This document shows, piece by piece, positions 58,828-64,000 of a DNA stretch of 64,000 nt; position 1 is the stretch's first letter, and each line of letters begins with the position of its first letter. The position numbers were made by a program, and so were the translations under genes. Where the stretch lies: assembly GCA_026225945.1 (NCBI GenBank), contig JAMJFZ010001258.1:7850001-7914000 (forward strand), read 5' to 3'. Below the pieces are notes generated by a model that saw nothing but the letters and a program-made list of their open reading frames with translations, had not been told where the DNA came from and searched no databases. Origin of the DNA: Cricetomys ansorgei. Taxonomy: Eukaryota; Chordata; Mammalia; Rodentia; Nesomyidae.

Positions 58828-59650
58828 GTCTCTCTGTAAACCTGGGAATGCCTGAGTTTCTCCCTTTTGAAGAACAGCTTTGCCAGATTTAAGTTTCACA
58901 GTTGACTCGTTTTCCTTTTAGCATTTAGGATGTGTTGGCCCACTGCTTTCTAGCTTCAGGGGTTTCTCAGGAGAGATGTAGATAATGCAGATAATCTTCC
59001 TGAAGGTTCCTTGGAGCTGATAGGTCAGTTTTCCAAGGACTTCAGGTATCTTTCGGGAGGTAAGTTGTGGGGGAGTGTAATAGAAATGTGTCATGTGAGA
59101 GTCTCTCAGTTAACCTTACTGGACTTTACTAACTTCTTAGGTTATTTTAGTAATCCTAGATTTATGTTAATGTCTTTCATCAAGTTTGGGGATTTTCTAA
59201 ACACCATTTCTTCAGATCTTCCCTCCATTCCTTTCTCCTGGGATGGGTCTGTTCCACAGTGTCCTGTAGGGTTCTCTGCTGTTCCCCAGACTGGGTGTTT
59301 CCCATCTGCCTCTGTCGTCTCCCTTTCTGCCTGCTCAAATATGCCTGAGTCCCACTCGTTAAGCTTCACTTGACTGCTAGGATTTTCAGCTCCAGAATTT
59401 GTTTTGGGTTTCTTTTAAAGTTTTCTATGGTGCTGTTTGCATTCTGTCCAAACATTTCTTGACTTTTACACCTTTTCCTTTAGCTCTTCTGGCGTCCAGG
59501 GCATTTATTTCAGAGGCTGCTTGTGGATCTGCCACTCGGCTGCCCTGCTCAAGTTTTGTTAGTTTTTGTGTATTTTTTTTTTTCCCCTGTGAAAGTATCA
59601 CACATTCTTCATAGGTTTTGTGACTTTTTTGTTGGAAGTTGAGTTGAGAC
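58828..59650 (-). mobile_element. Ancient L1 (L1M-type) ORF2 fragment
   Basis: GGCCCACTGCTTTCTAGCTTC, GTCTTTCATCAAGTTTGGGGATTTTC, CCATTTCTTCAGATCTTCCCTCC and TCTGCCTGCTCAAATATGCC follow, in order, the antisense of old mammalian L1. Open frames crossing it are decayed. Confidence 0.7.
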
Positions 59651-61860
59651 TCTTCCTGGGGCTCCCGTTCTATCCTTACCGCTAATTACTGCTTACCTTC
59701 GCAGGAAGGCTTCAGGCCCAGGATCGGCTTGTGATGTAAACTTAAAGTCTTGAGTCTGTTCTAGAGGAATTAGAGCTTTTTCTTGGACATATGATTTTAC
59801 TTTGGTACTTTCCCCATATTGCTGTTTTCAAGTGTTCTGCCTTGAGAAAAATGTATATTACTTGAAATTTTCATACATGCATGTAATGTATTTCCATCTT
59901 ATTTGCCCTGTACCCTTTAACTTCTCCCAGATCCCCTACACCCAGGGTTTTAGTTTTAAATGAATGGTTCCCAAAAGGGAAAAAGAAAAAACAAAGGAAA
60001 GAAAACAAAACAAACAAACAAACAAAAACCAACCCCTACTGGTCCTTTAAATCTCCTAGGAGTTTCTTTGAAGGCGGAGGTCTGTCAAGTCTTCAGGAAG
60101 CTGTGACATAGCTGTCCACCTCTGCACATTTTTTCAGAAGCAGCAATTATCCATCAGAGCACACTTTCATCTGAATCACAGTCTGTTTGCTCACTGAAGC
60201 TCCTCCAAGCTTTGCAGTTTGCTCCAGGAACAGGCGTACACAGCTGTCTGCCAGTGGAAAGAGACATTTGTGTGTGAGGCAGGGTGGGGGCAGGTAACTG
60301 CTACAGAGCTCAAGGCTGAAATTGGCCAAAATTAACCTTGATTTGCTGTTGAGCCCTTTGCAAGTTGCAAGCCTTCAGTACACACTGTAGCTCCCAAACG
60401 GTCACATTAGATGGATCCTGCCCGTGTGGGTGCTGTGTGGGTTATAAGACAGAATCTTGACGTTCCCTGCTCTGTCGTCATCCCACAACTCTCTCGTATT
60501 AAATCATACTTTTAATTTGAATGGCTTTGACAGATGAACGATATAAGGTCACTTGCCGTTCATCAAAGCATGGCTGGCAGTGTCCATTCTCTTTGCCAAC
60601 TAGGAGTAGAAAATAAAAGAACTAATCAATATTGCCATTTAGAGGGAAGGTAGCAGCGAGGACAGGCTTTACTAGAGGAGCCCAAATCAGTATCAAGAAG
60701 CTAGCTGTCACGGCCTGTTTTGTTTTCTTAAGAGTTCTTGATTTCAACCTGCCATGTGGTGGGAGCAAGATCTACTCAGGTTTTTGTGACAAGGTCAGGA
60801 AACATAGAAACGAAGCTTGCCAACGAAAAGCAGGGTACATTTGGATCCCCTGAAGATGAATTCTTGACGGTCTTTTTCTCATACGTATTTCTAATATGTA
60901 CCATAAAGTAAGACTTAGAGGAGAAATCTCTCCCCGAAGGGTAGAGCGGATTGGACATGTTTCTCATCCATCATCCTTCCGGAAGGCAGGTGGCATCCCC
61001 TTAGGACTCTGACTGTTGTCTCCTGATACCCTTAAAGCTTGCTTCCGCATAGAAATGGGAACTGAATCGCAGTTGATTTGGAGTTTACACAGACCATAAC
61101 TCAAGTGTGACGGCAACTCCACCATTCCCACATCAGGCTGTTAAGCCTGTCACTTCCCAAGGCAGCCTCAGAGCGGTTTGACTTAATTGGCTCCAGCCAC
61201 TGACAGGTGCCAGGTGCCCGGAGCTTCCCGCCTGGCTGTATTGTCTTAGCATGAAGATGATTGCATGAAGACAGGGCCAGGACACAGCTCTAATGTGCTG
61301 GAGCTCGAGGAGGATGGTGAGAGAAAAGTGTAGAATAAAAGGGTCAGTTTTGATAAGTGATAGACGTGGCGTGGGAAGCAGCACTAACGCTACATACAGT
61401 ACAGAGCTCCAAGGAACCCAGCCTTGTTCCCCTGTCTTGCCTGCTCTGCTCCCATAAAGTGTTTTGTGCAAGACAGTGAAGGTGGAGAACTGGTGTGGAC
61501 ACGGCTTCTGCACGGAACACCCCTGGGCTGGTTTCTGCGACGCTTTCCAGTCTCTGGTGCTTCTGTGGTACAGACAGCCTGCCCTCACCATCCCATGACC
61601 TCTAGTCTAGGAGCTTGGCTGGTGTCTAACTGCCAAGCAGTCAGACCAACTAGATTCTGTAAGTGATTTGGAAGCAGAGCCGGGAGGACTGGCCGACTAC
61701 GATGGAGGTGTTGTTTTGGGGTTTCTCAGCTGCTGGGAGTTTATACCATGGATGCCCTAGAGGCTCAGCATGAAGTGTCTCACACTTATCAGAGTTTGAG
61801 CACTTTGCTTCTGGGGAGATTAGTAGTGGCTCTGGAGGGCCTTGAGAGAGGAGGTAGGTC
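59651..61860. other. Intergenic sequence, nothing recognised
   Basis: 2.2 kb without a SINE that I can name. An A-rich run lies at about 59978-60028. Open frames (for example minus strand 61133-61591) have no known domain. Confidence 0.5.
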
Positions 61861-61864
61861 TGTG

Positions 61865-62100
61865 ACAATTTGTGTTTTGTGTGTGCATGTGTGTTCATAT
61901 GTATGTACACATGTGTTGTGTGGAGGACAGGGGTCAATGTCTGATGCCTTCCTCTTGCTTCCCACAGTTCTCTTCGAACTGGGACACGGTCTCATTGAGC
62001 CTGGGACTCACTGATTCAGCTAGACTGGATGGCCAGCCAGCCAGCCAGAGCCTCTGCTTCCTAGTACAGGTGTCACAGGCTTGTGCTGCTATCCCTGGCT
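61865..62100 (-). repeat. B3-type SINE, diverged
   Basis: GTGTTGTGTGGAGGACAGGGGTCAATGTCTGATGCCTTCCTC and GGGACACGGTCTCATTGAGCCTGGGACTC are reverse-complement B3. Confidence 0.75.
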
Positions 62101-62237
62101 GTTTATGTGGTTCTTGGAAGTCACGCCCTTATGTTTGTAACTGTAAACTGTTTAGCAATTGACTGCACCCCCTCGGCTCCTGTTCAGCAGTTGTAAGGCC
62201 CATGCTGTGGTCACAGACATTAAGAAAGTCACAGGAA

Positions 62238-62398
62238 AGCCAGGCATGTTGATGATGCACACCTTTAATCCCAGCACTTGGGAGACAGAGGCAGGTGGAT
62301 CTCTTGAGTTCAAGGCCAGTCTGGTCTACAGAGTGAATTCCAGGACAGCCAGGACTATTTAGAGAGATTGTCTTTAAATATCAAACAAACAAATTAGA
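62238..62398 (+). repeat. B1 SINE
   Basis: AGCCAGGCATGTTGATGATGCACACCTTTAATCCCAGCACTTGGGAGACAGAGGC with an AAC-rich tail. Confidence 0.92.
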
Positions 62399-62452
62399 AC
62401 AACCCCCAATCAAACAAAAAGAAATTCACAGGATTAAAAATTTAAAAAGGCA

Positions 62453-62610
62453 GGGCTGGAGAGATGCTGTTAAGAGCTCTGGCTGCTCTTTAGGAGGACC
62501 TCAGTTCAATTCCCAGAACCCACATGGCAGCTCACAACTGCCTGCAACTCCAGTTCCAGGGGTCCTGACACCTTCACAAAGACGTGTGCGGGCAAAACAT
62601 CAATGCACAT
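62453..62610 (+). repeat. B2 SINE
   Basis: GGGCTGGAGAGATGCTGTTAAGAGCTCTGGCTGCTCTTTAGGAGGACC and CCAGAACCCACATGGCAGC. Confidence 0.92.
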
Positions 62611-64000
62611 AAAAAATTTTACAAAAATGGAGATTCTGACTTTTGCCATAGTTTTGAATCCAAATCACTCTATAAAAACAGAGAAGCTGGGATAGCAAAA
62701 CTGAAATGTAGGCATGAGATTAACAACAAACAGGTGACACCCTTCGACAGGAGCAGGAGGAAGACGAAGGAGGCCGTCATGCTCAGCCCTGAACAGACCA
62801 GGAACCCAGTCTCCAAGAACTGGCTTGAGAGATGTGGTCAAAACAAGGAAGAGTTGCCCATATTAGTATGGGTTTTGTGGAGGAGAGGCAGGAGCTGCAG
62901 CAGCCAGAATCCTGGCAACCAGCAGGGCAAAGCCCCACAGCAAGGAGACACAGCTGAGGATAGACCCAGACAGGAGACACAGCTGAGGATAAACCCAGAC
63001 AGGAGACAGTGCTGAGGATAGACCCAGATAGGAGCAGGACAGACATGAAGGAGACTGACCATCCAGCTGGGATGAGAGCCCAGGAGATCCCAAAGCAGGC
63101 ACTGTATTCTTGAGTGCTTTACAGTATCAACAGAAAAGATGGTTTAGGGCCCAAATAATAAAAATGACCTCAATTCAAGTTTCCTTTCCTGAGGTTCTGG
63201 ACAATCAACATCACAGAAGCAGGGCAGAAGAAAGATGGAGGTGAGCAGCTAGAGACATTTGAAAAATGGCAGCATTATAACGCAGAATTCAGGTATCAGG
63301 GATGGGCGGTAAAAACAGATGGAAAACATTAAAAAACCCCAGGCTTGGAGGAATACAGGAACGAAGAAGTGTATCTTAAGCAAAACAAGAGAAACGAGGA
63401 CAATGTGACAAGTCAGAATGGGCAGGGGAGAAGAGCTCGCTCTAATAAGCCTGAGAACTGAGTTTGGAGCCTTAGAACTCACAGGAAAAGCCAGGTTTGC
63501 CAGGGTGTGCCTGCATTCCAGCCTGGGAGCAGAGACGGGATGACCCCTGGAGGCTGATGACCAGTGAGCTTAGTGAGAGACCCTATCTAAAGAATTAGGC
63601 AGGGAGCAATTGAAGACATGTGCTACGAACCTGTGACCTCCAGGTATGTGCACATGTGCCGTCATACACAAAACACAAGTCAGAATGAATAAAAAGCTCT
63701 AAGAGAATGACACAGATGGACAACAGATTAAACATTTACACAGCTTTCTCCAAAGAAGAAAACTAAAGCAAAGGAACAGAACAAATATTTGAAAATGTTC
63801 AAGAAAATGTCCCTGAGGTTACAGAGTAAAAGTCAGAAATGGCACACTGAAAAGGCATACCTCACAGCTCTATAAGTAAACCAATAATACTTAACAGCAC
63901 GGAATATAAGAAATGTTGGACTTTAAAGAAAAGGGAAGAAGTTCTTTAGTATTTAAACAATGTACACACAGAATACGTGCAGTGGGAAAGGTAAAAAATT
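62611..64000. other. Intergenic sequence at the right edge
   Basis: Contains a three-unit minisatellite and a possible B3-like piece at about 63430-63600. Otherwise A-rich, LINE-like in composition but not assignable. Confidence 0.5.
62941..63028. repeat. 29-bp minisatellite, three units
   Basis: Units at 62941-62970 (30 bp), 62971-62999 and 63000-63028. Each begins C(A)AGGAGACA and ends ACCCAGA; a partial fourth (TAGGAGCAGG) follows. Confidence 0.9.

Noticed and set aside
61133..61591. 152-codon minus-strand open frame downstream of Xpnpep1
   Set aside because: No domain, no splice partners, and no polyA signal suited to it.
1..64000. A second gene or an undescribed multi-gene system
   Set aside because: Apart from Xpnpep1 I found no exon series, RNA gene or cluster with matching splice sites or family motifs.

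Overview
This is vertebrate nuclear DNA from a muroid rodent. It has one spliced gene with GT-AG introns, a CpG-island promoter, dense B1, B2/B3 and B4/ID-type SINEs, a rodent URR1 hAT element, rodent LTRs, ancient mammalian L1 and MIR fossils, and many (CA)n microsatellites. The protein differs from my memory of mouse and human at several positions, so a non-Mus muroid such as a hamster, vole or deer mouse is plausible. That species guess is inference.

Layout: 1 to about 7,360 is intergenic and repeat-rich. About 7,370 to 8,150 is a CpG island with the promoter and first coding exon. From 7,630 to about 58,210 lies Xpnpep1 (+ strand), cytosolic X-prolyl aminopeptidase 1 (aminopeptidase P1, peptidase family M24B). 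From 58,210 to 64,000 is intergenic again, with an ancient L1 fossil, SINEs and a small minisatellite.

I placed all 21 coding exons by reading frame and splice consensus. Their coding lengths sum to 2,001 nt, that is 666 codons plus stop. The second in-frame ATG (codon 44, in exon 3) gives a 623-residue protein, the usual length of cytosolic APP1. The five manganese ligands (D415, D426, H489, E523, E537 in 623-residue numbering) and the active-site histidines H395, H485 and H498 are all present. No exon carries a frameshift or premature stop, so the gene looks intact and functional.

The introns hold most of the sequence. Intron 2 is the most layered: a SINE-rich 5' half, an ancient L1 broken by a 300-bp solo LTR, a second solo LTR of the same family, several copies of a common rodent repeat, and a URR1 element inside an older fossil. 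Intron 10 holds a minus-strand LTR-element remnant with a repeated promoter segment. Intron 20 holds what looks like a minus-strand retroposed sequence with a long A tail.

I see no second protein-coding gene, tRNA or rRNA gene, CRISPR array or gene cluster. I found no credible undescribed system. The most interesting points are the paired start codons of unequal strength, an inverted TGACGTG pair just upstream of the first ATG, and the nested repeat architecture.
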